Positions 1 to 6,601 of a DNA stretch of 13,369 nucleotides are shown one piece after another. Under the pieces are notes generated by a model, which saw only the letters and a list, made by a program, of their open reading frames with translations, did no database searches and was not told where the DNA came from. Origin of the DNA: Thermoplasmata archaeon (GTDB lineage: Archaea > Thermoplasmatota > JAKEGO01); the NCBI GenBank assembly GCA_022615805.1, contig JAKEGO010000121.1, forward strand, positions 1-13,369. Reading direction: 5' to 3'. A program made the translations under genes and the position numbers. Positions within the stretch are counted from its first letter, which is position 1, and every line of letters starts with the position of its first letter.

Positions 1-284
1 CCCTCGAGAACCTCCGGACGGAGACCGCTGTTTCAACTCTGCCCGTGGTGCGGCCTCTCGTGGCGATGGACAAGGAGGATATCATCAGGATCGCGAGGCG
101 CATCGGGACCTTCGGGCTGTCCACGCTGCCGGGGAACTGCTGCATGATGGCCCCCGAAAGGCCGTCGACGATGGCGCATGCCGATAGGGTCGCGGAAGAG
201 GAGGCTCATCTGGATCTCGACGCCCTGGTCAGCGCGGCCCTGGCGGGGAGGGAGGAGCACGTACTCGATCCTGAGCCGATGTAG
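1..284 (+). CDS. thiI: tRNA 4-thiouridine synthetase ThiI, C-terminal end (5' truncated by window)
   Basis: Only the last ~93 codons are present; the frame is open from base 3 to the TAG at 282-284. The peptide reads PVVRPLVAMDKEDIIRIAR, then RIGTFGLSTLPGNCC, then EEEAHLDLDALV. These are the conserved end of the PP-loop AMP-binding domain of ThiI, which activates U8 of tRNA by adenylation and replaces its oxygen with sulfur. One Cys of the NCC motif sits where ThiI carries the PP-loop-domain cysteine. The protein stops about 40 residues later, so there is no C-terminal rhodanese domain, as is usual for archaeal ThiI; the sulfur donor must be separate. The next coding stretch begins at once in another frame. 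The PP-loop motif and the THUMP domain lie outside the window, so family assignment rests on this C-terminal part alone. Confidence 0.85.
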   Translation, partial: LENLRTETAVSTLPVVRPLVAMDKEDIIRIARRIGTFGLSTLPGNCCMMAPERPSTMAHADRVAEEEAHLDLDALVSAALAGREEHVLDPEPM

Positions 285-549
285 GTCGGATGCGGCGCAC
301 ATCGCCAGACCGGAGGGCCGGTTCAAATGCGATGTCCGGCGGCTGTCGCCTTTCCTGATCGAGGCCGGTCATGCCCTCGTCAAGGACGCAGGCGCCCTTT
401 TACTGTTCGAGTCCCCACAGGCCGTGGAGTTCAGCCTGTTCGAGAACGGCAAGGTCCTGGTCAAGACGGGGGATCGCGCCACCGCCGAGCGCATCGTCGG
501 CGACGTCGAGCGTGCCATCTCAAGTCTCCTCTCCTCTGAAGTGAAATGA
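283..549 (+). CDS. Small protein resembling the C-terminal domain of ThiF/MoeB-type enzymes; start codon unresolved
   Basis: The frame ending at TGA 547-549 has strong codon bias (mostly G/C third bases) from about 283 onward. Upstream of that it is only the shadow of thiI. No ATG or TTG occurs in this frame between the ATG at 178, deep inside thiI, and the stop, and the only GTG (424) lies inside the conserved part. The ~88-residue product contains ALLLFESPQAVEFSLFENGK followed by VLVKTGDRATAERIV. This pattern (hydrophobic strand, LF-x-[DN]-G-[RK], then D-x-x-x-A) resembles the small domain that follows the adenylation domain in ThiF/MoeB/HesA-like proteins. It has no nucleotide-binding part. 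It may be a thiI fusion reached by a +1 shift at the thiI stop, a gene with a non-standard start, or a fragment damaged by a sequencing indel. The family call is tentative; that it is coding is likely. Confidence 0.5.
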   Translation, partial: RSDAAHIARPEGRFKCDVRRLSPFLIEAGHALVKDAGALLLFESPQAVEFSLFENGKVLVKTGDRATAERIVGDVERAISSLLSSEVK

Positions 550-613
550 TCAAGGGTGGCGGGTCCCTCCGTTGCAGGAGACCGTCGGCCTCGTCCGCTT
601 CATCGGCAGAGAA

Positions 614-624
614 CCTCATATACG
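614..624 (+). promoter_or_regulatory. TATA-box promoter for the DUF5611-like gene
   Basis: CTCATATAC is an AT-rich island in GC-rich sequence. Its centre lies about 25 bases before the ATG at 644, so the start codon would be at or next to the transcription start. There is no Shine-Dalgarno before that ATG. Position and sequence fit an archaeal TATA box with a leaderless transcript. Confidence 0.5.
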
Positions 625-643
625 TGGATGCCCTTCGCCCGCC

Positions 644-952
644 ATGCAGGATTACAACATCAAGAGGGGTCACGGCGCGAAGGTAGAGGGGAGCGGCCTC
701 GAGGGCATCGTGAGGGACATCTTCGGCAACGCCAACATCGATACGGAGGGCTTCGTCCGGACATCCTACGGCGCTCTGAGGGAGCTTCGCGCCCGGGTCG
801 GATCCCCCGGGGTCCTCCAGGTGGAGACGCGGATGGATCCGGGCGTCGACGACGAGACCGCGATGTCAACGATAGCCCTGTACAACCGCTTCCTCCTCGA
901 GGCCACCGGATACACGACGAAGGAGAGGAAGAAGAAGGCCCAGAAGGGTTAG
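644..952 (+). CDS. DUF5611-like small conserved archaeal protein
   Basis: A 102-residue protein beginning MQDYNIKRGHG. Its C-terminal half has the patterns SYGALRELRARV, VDDETAMSTIALYNRFLLEA and TGYTTKERKKKAQKG. I recognise these as the layout of the small uncharacterised archaeal family DUF5611: an N-terminal KRG motif, a central SYG, then a helix with YN-x-FLxxATGYTxKER and a lysine tail. No enzymatic motif, signal peptide or membrane segment is visible, so it is probably a small cytosolic protein. The ATG at 644 was preferred over the in-frame upstream extension because a TATA box lies 25 bases before it and the conserved part begins there. It converges on folP with 42 bases between the stops. 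Function is unknown; the basic KER-KKK tail could contact nucleic acid, but that is speculation. Confidence 0.7.
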   Translation: MQDYNIKRGHGAKVEGSGLEGIVRDIFGNANIDTEGFVRTSYGALRELRARVGSPGVLQVETRMDPGVDDETAMSTIALYNRFLLEATGYTTKERKKKAQKG

Positions 953-994
953 CGCGGACATGCGTTCCCATGGTCGGGTTGCCCCGTGGAGGGA

Positions 995-1837
995 TCAGGG
1001 CATGCCTTTCATTATCGCATGCGCCACGTCCAGCGCCCTCCTGGCCGCGGCGACGTCGTGGACCCTGAACACGCTCGCGCCGCCCAGGTAGGCCACGACG
1101 CACGCCGCCAGGGTCCCTTCGAGCCTCTCCTCCGGGGGGAGGTCGAGGACGGCTCCGATGAAGGACTTCCTCGAGGGCCCGACGAGGACGGGCTGACCGA
1201 TCGATGCGATCTCGCCCAGGTGCCCCAGGAGGAGGAGGTTGTGCTCGGCGGTCTTTCCGAAGCCGATGCCCGGGTCGACGACGATGCACTCCCGCCGTAT
1301 CCCCGAACCGAGGGCGAGCGCGACCTCCCCCGCAAGGTGGTCCCGGACCTCGGAGACGACGTCGTCGTACCGCGGATCGTCCTGCATGGTGCCCGGCTCG
1401 CCCCGCATGTGCATCGTGACGACGGCAGCCCCTGCGTCGGCCACGACCGCCCTCAGATCGTCGTCGCCGATGCCCGAGACGCTGTTGACCATGTGCGCGC
1501 CCGCCTCCACGGCGGCCATGGCCACTGTGGCCTTCCTCGTGTCGACGGAGACGAAGGCCCCCGCCTCGACGGCGTGTTCGATCGCGGGCATCACCCTTCC
1601 GAGCTCGACGTCCCCTGGCACCGGCCTCGCGTGCGGCCTCGTGGACTCGCCGCCCACGTCGATTATGTCGGCGCCCTCATCGATGAGCGCGTCGATCCTC
1701 CTTGTGAGCCCGACCGGATCGTTGTACCGCCCGCCATCGTGGAACGAGTCCGGCGTTGCGTTGACTATCCCCATCACGACGGGCCTGTCCAGGGGCAGCG
1801 CACGTCCTGCGCCGACGATCCTCGCTTGACGCTCCAT
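995..1837 (-). CDS. folP: Dihydropteroate synthase
   Basis: 280 residues, the usual DHPS size. It condenses 6-hydroxymethyl-7,8-dihydropterin pyrophosphate with p-aminobenzoate to make dihydropteroate in folate synthesis (cytosolic TIM barrel). All hallmark loops are present: VNATPDSF (25-32), DVGGESTRP (60-68), SVDTRK (97-102), the pterin-binding Asn118, DPGIGFGK (188-195), SRKS (222-225, Lys224) and RVHD (258-261). A methanopterin-type homologue is less likely given the complete bacterial-like motif set. The residue after Asn118 is Ser, where most DHPSs have Asp. The ATG at 1837 is preceded by an AGGAGGAG Shine-Dalgarno at a spacing of about 8 bases, so this gene has a leader, unlike several neighbours. 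It is divergent from the helicase gene, and no other folate gene is in the window. Confidence 0.95.
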   Translation of the reverse strand: MERQARIVGAGRALPLDRPVVMGIVNATPDSFHDGGRYNDPVGLTRRIDALIDEGADIIDVGGESTRPHARPVPGDVELGRVMPAIEHAVEAGAFVSVDTRKATVAMAAVEAGAHMVNSVSGIGDDDLRAVVADAGAAVVTMHMRGEPGTMQDDPRYDDVVSEVRDHLAGEVALALGSGIRRECIVVDPGIGFGKTAEHNLLLLGHLGEIASIGQPVLVGPSRKSFIGAVLDLPPEERLEGTLAACVVAYLGGASVFRVHDVAAARRALDVAHAIMKGMP

Positions 1838-1845
1838 CCTGGGTG

Positions 1846-1854
1846 TCTCCTCCT
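1846..1854 (-). promoter_or_regulatory. Shine-Dalgarno of folP
   Basis: On the minus strand AGGAGGAGA lies about 8 bases before the ATG at 1837. It is the strongest ribosome binding site in the window and fixes the folP start. Confidence 0.75.
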
Positions 1855-1894
1855 GACCCCTCCGTCACGGGCGGGGGGGGAATGTCGCTCGGGG

Positions 1895-1909
1895 TTCTTA
1901 TTGCTTTCA
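1895..1909 (-). promoter_or_regulatory. Possible TATA box of folP
   Basis: The minus-strand sequence GAAAGCAATAAGAAC is an AT-rich patch in the divergent intergenic region. It would place transcription start about 40 bases before the folP ATG, leaving room for the Shine-Dalgarno. The match is weak. Confidence 0.35.
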
Positions 1910-1940
1910 CGGCCGAAACCGCACTTGCACTCCGCCCGGG

Positions 1941-1953
1941 GAAACGATTAACT
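1941..1953 (+). promoter_or_regulatory. BRE/TATA-like promoter of the XPD-family helicase gene
   Basis: GAAACGATTAACT has a purine-rich BRE-like part followed by an AT-rich core. The core is about 25-30 bases before the ATG at 1976, and there is no Shine-Dalgarno in between. It therefore probably drives a leaderless helicase mRNA, back to back with the folP promoter. Confidence 0.5.
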
Positions 1954-1975
1954 CCCGGTCCGCCATCACGATGCG

Positions 1976-3976
1976 ATGTTCTGCAAGCGTTGCGGCGGCC
2001 TTTTACGCCCTTCAAGGGGGTCATGGGCGTGCGTCAGGTGCGCGTCGGGCGGCGCTCGCGCCGCGGGCGTGGACCCCGGCGACCTATTTCCCTTCGATCG
2101 CGTACGTCCGGGCCAGCGGGAGATGATGGCCGACGTGGGGAGCGCCATACTCGAAGGGCGGCACGTCATCGCCAACGCGCCCACCGGCATCGGCAAGACC
2201 GCCGCCGTGCTGGCTCCCGCCGTCCGGTCCACCGCCTCCGAAGGGCGCCGCGTCCTCTTCCTCACGTCGAAGCAATCGCACCATCGCATTGCCATAGAGA
2301 CGCTCAGGGCCATCCGGGAGCGCTCGGGCATCCCGCTCACCGTCGCGGACATCATCGGCAAGCAGTCGATGTGCCCGCGGCCCGAAGCCCGCCTTCCAGG
2401 CCCCGTCTTCTCGAGGTTCTGCGCGAGGGCGGCGTCGTCGGGGAGGTGCGCGTTCCACCGGAACGACCCGGCTCCCACCGTGTCGCGGATCGCGCCGATG
2501 GCCCTGCATGTCCACGAGCTCGTCGAGGAGGCCGTGGGCGCCGGCCTCTGCCCTCACCGGACCGCGCTCCTCCTCGGGGCCTCCGCGGATGTGGTCATCT
2601 GCGACTACAACTACGCCTTCAGCGATCTCTCGGCAGTGGTCCTCCCCGCGATGGCGGTCGACCCTGGCAGCGTCACGCTCGTGGTCGACGAGGCGCACAA
2701 CCTCCCGGGCCGCATCATAGATGGCATGAGCACGTCGCTCACCGAACTGACCGTCCTGGAGGCGCTCCACCACCTCCGGACGCGGCCCCAGTACATGCGC
2801 CCGTTGGATGCCCTTCGGGGGTGGCTCGCGGAGGTCATCGGTTCCACGTCGCCCGGGGGCGAGGCGCTTCTGGAGATCGAGGGCCCCGCCGAGGCGATGT
2901 CGTCCGCCCTGCGCGAGCGGCTCGACGGCCCGTCCGACGTCGGCGGCTTCCTTGCCGAGCTCCAGGAGCTCCCGCTCCCGACCGATGCGACGCTCGCCAT
3001 CGACCGCACCCTCCGTTTCCTCGGCCTATGGCGCGAGGAGCGGCCCGGGATGGTCAGGTACGTCACCCGCAGGGACGGCGACCGTGCGGTCGTCGAGCTC
3101 ATGGACCCGTCGGAGGTCGCCGGACCGGTCCTGCAGGCGACGCGCTGTGCGATCCTCATGAGCGGGACCATGCACCCCCAGGCGATGTACTCGGAGGTCC
3201 TGGGCATGCCGCGCGATCGGACCGACGCGAGGGATTACCCGAGCCCCTTCCCGCCATCGAACACGCTCGTCATGTCCGTTACCGGCCTTACGACGAGGTA
3301 CGTGGACCGGGGGGAGGAGATGTACGGACGATACGGCCGTTCGCTCTCCGCCATCGCCCGGTCCGTGCCGGGCAGCATGGCGGTATATTTCCCGTCCTAC
3401 GACCTCATGGACGCCATCGCGAGGACCCTCGACGAGAGCGTTCGGTCGTCCACAGCCGCCGAGATGCCGGGTATGTCGAAGGAGGAGAGGGAGGGCCTCT
3501 TCGAGGACATCCTCTCGGCGGAGAGGCAGAGGGTCCTCCTCGGCGTCGCGGGCGGCCCGCTTGCGGAGGGGATGGACTTCTCGGGCAACGCCCTCAAGGC
3601 GGTGGTGATCGTCGGCCTTCCCCTGCCGCCGAGGACCATCGCCATCGAGGCGAAGGAGAGGTACTTCGAGGGGCGGTTCGGCGAGGGGAAGGGGAGGCTG
3701 TACGCCTACCTGCTCCCCGCCCTCAACAGGGTGGTGCAGGCGGCGGGTCGGATGATCAGGAGCGAGTCCGACCGGGGCGCGGTCCTCCTCCTCGACGACC
3801 GGTACCGGTTCCCGATGTACCGGGGTCGCTTCCCCCCGGGGTTCTCCTACTCGACGGTGGACGACCCCGTCCCCGCCCTCGACCGTTTCTTCGGGAACCG
3901 GGCCGTTCCGGGCGTGCATGGAATGGCGCGGACCGCCGGCCAAGCGAGCGACGACAGCAGCCCGCGGACACGCTGA
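1976..3976 (+). CDS. xpd: XPD/Rad3-family Fe-S DNA helicase with N-terminal zinc ribbon
   Basis: A 666-residue SF2 helicase of the XPD/Rad3/DinG group, expected to unwind DNA 5'-3' in repair. Visible motifs, in order: Q-like RPGQREMM (44-51), Walker A APTGIGKT (68-75), DEAH box VVDEAH (236-241), motif III SGTM (about 395-398), motif V GGPLAEGMDF (about 526-535) and motif VI QAAGRMIRSESDRG (about 588-601). Between Walker A and DEAH lie Cys133, Cys149, Cys158 and Cys192, placed as the four ligands of the XPD Fe-S cluster domain. Ahead of the helicase is a CKRC (3-6)/CVRC (19-22) zinc ribbon, which is not part of the standard archaeal XPD core and accounts for the slightly greater length. The C-terminal ~25 residues are hydrophilic and probably disordered. 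DinG is an alternative name for the same fold; the Fe-S Cys set and archaeal context favour XPD. Confidence 0.88.
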   Translation: MFCKRCGGLLRPSRGSWACVRCASGGARAAGVDPGDLFPFDRVRPGQREMMADVGSAILEGRHVIANAPTGIGKTAAVLAPAVRSTASEGRRVLFLTSKQSHHRIAIETLRAIRERSGIPLTVADIIGKQSMCPRPEARLPGPVFSRFCARAASSGRCAFHRNDPAPTVSRIAPMALHVHELVEEAVGAGLCPHRTALLLGASADVVICDYNYAFSDLSAVVLPAMAVDPGSVTLVVDEAHNLPGRIIDGMSTSLTELTVLEALHHLRTRPQYMRPLDALRGWLAEVIGSTSPGGEALLEIEGPAEAMSSALRERLDGPSDVGGFLAELQELPLPTDATLAIDRTLRFLGLWREERPGMVRYVTRRDGDRAVVELMDPSEVAGPVLQATRCAILMSGTMHPQAMYSEVLGMPRDRTDARDYPSPFPPSNTLVMSVTGLTTRYVDRGEEMYGRYGRSLSAIARSVPGSMAVYFPSYDLMDAIARTLDESVRSSTAAEMPGMSKEEREGLFEDILSAERQRVLLGVAGGPLAEGMDFSGNALKAVVIVGLPLPPRTIAIEAKERYFEGRFGEGKGRLYAYLLPALNRVVQAAGRMIRSESDRGAVLLLDDRYRFPMYRGRFPPGFSYSTVDDPVPALDRFFGNRAVPGVHGMARTAGQASDDSSPRTR

Positions 3977-4040
3977 CCCGCGGGCCGGCCGACCATGGCT
4001 CGTTGGCAGTGGATGGGGATATCTGGCCGACGCCTGGATC

Positions 4041-4053
4041 GGGAAATAAAAAC
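4041..4053 (+). promoter_or_regulatory. BRE/TATA promoter of the TPR protein gene
   Basis: GGGAAATAAAAAC is the most AT-rich stretch of the 160-base gap after the helicase gene. Transcription would start near 4070-4080 and leave a leader of roughly 60 bases. A second AT-rich patch (CATAGTATAG, 4075-4084) could be an alternative element. A small GACT-GCC-AGTC hairpin sits in the leader at about 4098-4108. Confidence 0.45.
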
Positions 4054-4124
4054 CGAAAGCCTCTTATGGGGACGCATAGTATAGGGCTTTCAACCGGGAC
4101 TGCCAGTCGGCCTGCGGTGTCATA

Positions 4125-4130
4125 AGGTGG
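4125..4130 (+). promoter_or_regulatory. Shine-Dalgarno of the TPR protein gene
   Basis: AGGTGG lies 6 bases before the ATG at 4137. It supports that start and a translated leader, in contrast to the leaderless-type genes nearby. Confidence 0.6.
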
Positions 4131-4136
4131 AAATCC

Positions 4137-6521
4137 ATGGTCGCCAAGGATCTGAACGAGGTCAACGCATTCCTCGATAACCTCCCATCATCACCTTGCA
4201 GGGTCAAGAAGCCCGAGGCCCTCTGCAGCCTGTGCGAGAAGTTGAACAACGATGTCCACTCAGCGTGCCAGGAGGCCGACAGGGATGGCAGCGGCATGCT
4301 CCTTGGCGCGGGAGGCTTCACCGAGATCGACGAGCGGCCGGTCGCTTTCGCGGAACGCGCATCTTCGCGGGAGGCCCCCGCGAGGGATGCTTCCAAGCAA
4401 CCAGAGGCCCGCGTGAGGAAGGTATCCGAGACGGTATCTATCGAGTTCATGAAGCCGACGAAACCTCCCCCGGGACCGATATCGACGGTTGCCTCGAAGG
4501 CCCCGGCCTCTTCCTCTCCGTCCGTCGCACCCTCTCCCCGGGCCGTGGAGCCCCCGTTTCCCAAGAGCCCCGGCGCGATGCCAGGAATGGCGACGGTACC
4601 CGAGATGCCACCGCCGCCACCCCCTCCCGAATCCCCTGTCCAGGTGGCGCCAACGTCCAGATCCCATCCCGAGGTCCCCGACCTCGACAGCCTGGCCCCG
4701 AAGGGCAAGGCGCCCCAACTCGACGAAAGGATAGAGATGAGGGACAAGACGACCGGGCTGGCGCTGGAGTTCGTCCCCAAGAAGAGGCACTTCAAAGCGA
4801 AGCCGAAGGACGAGCTGTGGGACGAGATCATGGGCGAGAAGCTCTTCCGGAGCATCATGGACGAGTTCCTCCCGCCTCCGGCGCCGGTGGTGGAGATCGC
4901 CGAGGTCGAGATCGCGGACGACATGGGTTTCCCGGGCGAGGTCCCAGGCGGAGTCCCCGCTGGCATCGGCTCGGGCTTCTCCGCGGAGGTCGCCCTTCCG
5001 GGCGCACTTGCAGCGGCGATGCCCGACGGTGCGATCGCAGCCGAGGAGTATGTGGTTGACGTCGTGGAGGCGGTGACGGTCGAGGGCCCGATGGTCTACG
5101 AGCCGGAGGTCCTCGACGTGGACATCGTCGTCGAGGGGCCACCGTCCGTTCCCGAGCTCGGAGGCGCGCTCTCGCAGATCATCGCAATGGCGGCGGAGGG
5201 AAGGCAGGAGGAGGCGCTCGCCGCCTTCGATGCCCATCTCCAGACGGACCCGGCAAGCGTGGACGCCCTGCTCGGCAAGGGATACGTCCTTCGTATCATG
5301 AAGCGGTTCGACGCCTCCATCGCCGCGCTCGATGCAGCCCTGTCGGTGCAGCCCGCGAGGGATGATGTTTCGGCCGAGAGGACCAGGGCCGTCGAGGAGA
5401 AGAGAGCTGCCGACCTGGACGCCGCGAAGGCCGCGGGCGACGCAGCCTTCATGGACCAGAGGTTCCCCGAAGCCGTCGAACAGTACGATATCGCGCTCGC
5501 GATCGTTCCGGACGACACCCGCGTCCTCAACAACAAGGCGCTCGCCCTGAGGGCGCTGCAGCGTTTCGAGGAGGCGAAGGCCGTCTATCTTGACCTGATG
5601 AGGATCGAACCTGATGACCTGAAGGCCCAGAAGGGCCTCGAGAGGACGAACCTCGCGATGGAGCAGGTCAGGGCGAAGCAGGCCGCTCCGGAAGGCGCGG
5701 CGGAGGAACCCGTCAAGGCCCGGAAGCGCAAGGTCAAGGGGCCTTCAGTGGACGCCACGAAGGCCGCTGTCCCCGAGGGCGCAAAGCCCGCGGAAGGGGT
5801 CCCGACCCCGTCGCTCCCGGCGCTCCAGCCCGTCGGCGCCCCCGCAGCCGAAGCGGATGCGAAGAAGGGGAAGAGGTCCCGCATCGGGCTGAGGAAGAAG
5901 GGCGGGAAGGGAGCGGAGGAAGCGGCCGCCGAGGGACCTCCCGCACCTCTGCCTGCCCTCGAGCCCGCCAAGCCCGCGGAGGCCGCCCCGGCAGCCGGAC
6001 CATCTCCGGTCCCGGTCCTGAAGAAGATGGCGAGGAAGGCGAGGCCGGCGGCGAAGACCCCTGTTCCCCAGGAGACATCATCCGAAGCCGTTCCCCCGCC
6101 CGTCCTGGAGCCCGCCAAGCCCGCGGAGGCCGTTCCCCAACGGAAGGATGTCATTAGGGCCAAGGCCCCTGCAAAGGCCGGGGCGGCCCCCCCGAAGTGG
6201 GAGAAGGAGACCGGACCGGCGACCGGCGACGCCACCCCGATGGAGCTGACCCCGCTGAAACCAGTCGGGAAGCAAAAGGCCGGAAGGGTCCTGAAGGCGG
6301 GGCGGAAGGTCCCTCTCAAACCTGCCGCGGCGGAGTCCGGTATCCCGGTTATCGAGGAGGAACCGCTCCCTGACCTGGCGGCCATCGAGGCGGAGCTCGA
6401 GGAGATGTCCCTCGACCTCGAGACCGAAGGCGCGGGGAGCTCCCGGGCCAAGAAGGGAACCCCCGGATGGAGCGAGATCGACGAACTCCTCGATGATGTC
6501 GACGAAAAGCGGGATGAGTGA
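4137..6521 (+). CDS. Large TPR-repeat protein with N-terminal cysteine quartet and disordered Pro/Ala/Lys-rich regions
   Basis: 794 residues, not recognised as a named family. From the N-terminus: a short region with Cys21, Cys30, Cys33 and Cys44 (C-x8-C-x2-C-x10-C, a possible metal site); a long Ser/Pro-rich stretch (about 75-195) including a run of seven prolines; a short KKRHFKAKPKDELWDEIMGE segment near residue 220-240; an acidic Val/Glu-rich stretch (about 250-335); and a TPR domain (about 340-505) with the alternating A/G/Y/F pattern in motifs such as EALAAFDAHLQTDP and RFPEAVEQYDIALAIVPDD. A long Ala/Pro/Lys-rich tail (about 510-735) and an acidic end (EIDELLDDVDEKRDE) follow. There is no signal peptide or membrane helix, so it is probably a cytosolic scaffold. 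The TPR part implies protein binding; the partner is unknown. A 25-base direct repeat lies in the tail. It is convergent with cutA. Confidence 0.85.
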   Translation: MVAKDLNEVNAFLDNLPSSPCRVKKPEALCSLCEKLNNDVHSACQEADRDGSGMLLGAGGFTEIDERPVAFAERASSREAPARDASKQPEARVRKVSETVSIEFMKPTKPPPGPISTVASKAPASSSPSVAPSPRAVEPPFPKSPGAMPGMATVPEMPPPPPPPESPVQVAPTSRSHPEVPDLDSLAPKGKAPQLDERIEMRDKTTGLALEFVPKKRHFKAKPKDELWDEIMGEKLFRSIMDEFLPPPAPVVEIAEVEIADDMGFPGEVPGGVPAGIGSGFSAEVALPGALAAAMPDGAIAAEEYVVDVVEAVTVEGPMVYEPEVLDVDIVVEGPPSVPELGGALSQIIAMAAEGRQEEALAAFDAHLQTDPASVDALLGKGYVLRIMKRFDASIAALDAALSVQPARDDVSAERTRAVEEKRAADLDAAKAAGDAAFMDQRFPEAVEQYDIALAIVPDDTRVLNNKALALRALQRFEEAKAVYLDLMRIEPDDLKAQKGLERTNLAMEQVRAKQAAPEGAAEEPVKARKRKVKGPSVDATKAAVPEGAKPAEGVPTPSLPALQPVGAPAAEADAKKGKRSRIGLRKKGGKGAEEAAAEGPPAPLPALEPAKPAEAAPAAGPSPVPVLKKMARKARPAAKTPVPQETSSEAVPPPVLEPAKPAEAVPQRKDVIRAKAPAKAGAAPPKWEKETGPATGDATPMELTPLKPVGKQKAGRVLKAGRKVPLKPAAAESGIPVIEEEPLPDLAAIEAELEEMSLDLETEGAGSSRAKKGTPGWSEIDELLDDVDEKRDE
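5961..5985 (+). repeat. 25-base direct repeat, copy 1, inside the TPR gene
   Basis: This segment, encoding EPAKPAEA, recurs exactly at 6108-6132 in the same reading frame. A looser third version (AKPAEGVP) is encoded near 5785. The exact DNA identity suggests recent internal duplication of a Pro/Ala/Lys linker unit rather than only protein-level constraint. Confidence 0.75.
6108..6132 (+). repeat. 25-base direct repeat, copy 2, inside the TPR gene
   Basis: Second exact copy of the 5961-5985 unit. It again follows a PALE/PVLE-type segment and precedes an Ala/Pro/Lys-rich stretch, so the linker looks built from repeating blocks of about 49 codons. Confidence 0.75.
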
Positions 6522-6581
6522 GCTGCGTCGCTTGTTTTATCGCGGTCACAATGGTTGCGTCTTTCCCTACCCGTGCACCGC

Positions 6582-6600
6582 GGTCCCTCTGCAAGGGATC
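6582..6600. terminator. Small hairpin between the convergent TPR and cutA genes
   Basis: GGTCCCT and AGGGATC can pair around a 5-base CTGCA loop, with one G-T pair, directly after the cutA stop on the minus strand. It lies in the 80-base convergent gap, which also holds a T-rich run (TTGTTTTA, 6533-6540) usable as a plus-strand terminator for the TPR gene. Evidence is structural only and weak. Confidence 0.3.
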
Positions 6601-6601
6601 A

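Noticed and set aside
178..282. The ATG at 178 as a true start for the small protein after thiI
   Set aside because: From 178 to about 282 the frame shows no coding bias and only mirrors thiI codons; a 107-base overlap in another frame is unlikely.
986..1951. A 321-codon plus-strand frame over folP
   Set aside because: It is antisense to a fully motif-supported folP and has no recognisable pattern.
1843..4125. A 760-codon open frame on the plus strand overlapping the helicase gene
   Set aside because: It is the neighbouring frame of the helicase; the product is Arg/Gly/Pro/His-rich with no domain pattern, as expected for shifted frames in GC-rich DNA. The helicase frame carries all the motifs.
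4600..4635. Cytosine-rich CCGCC run as a possible structural or repeat element
   Set aside because: It is simply the codon run for the polyproline part of the TPR protein.
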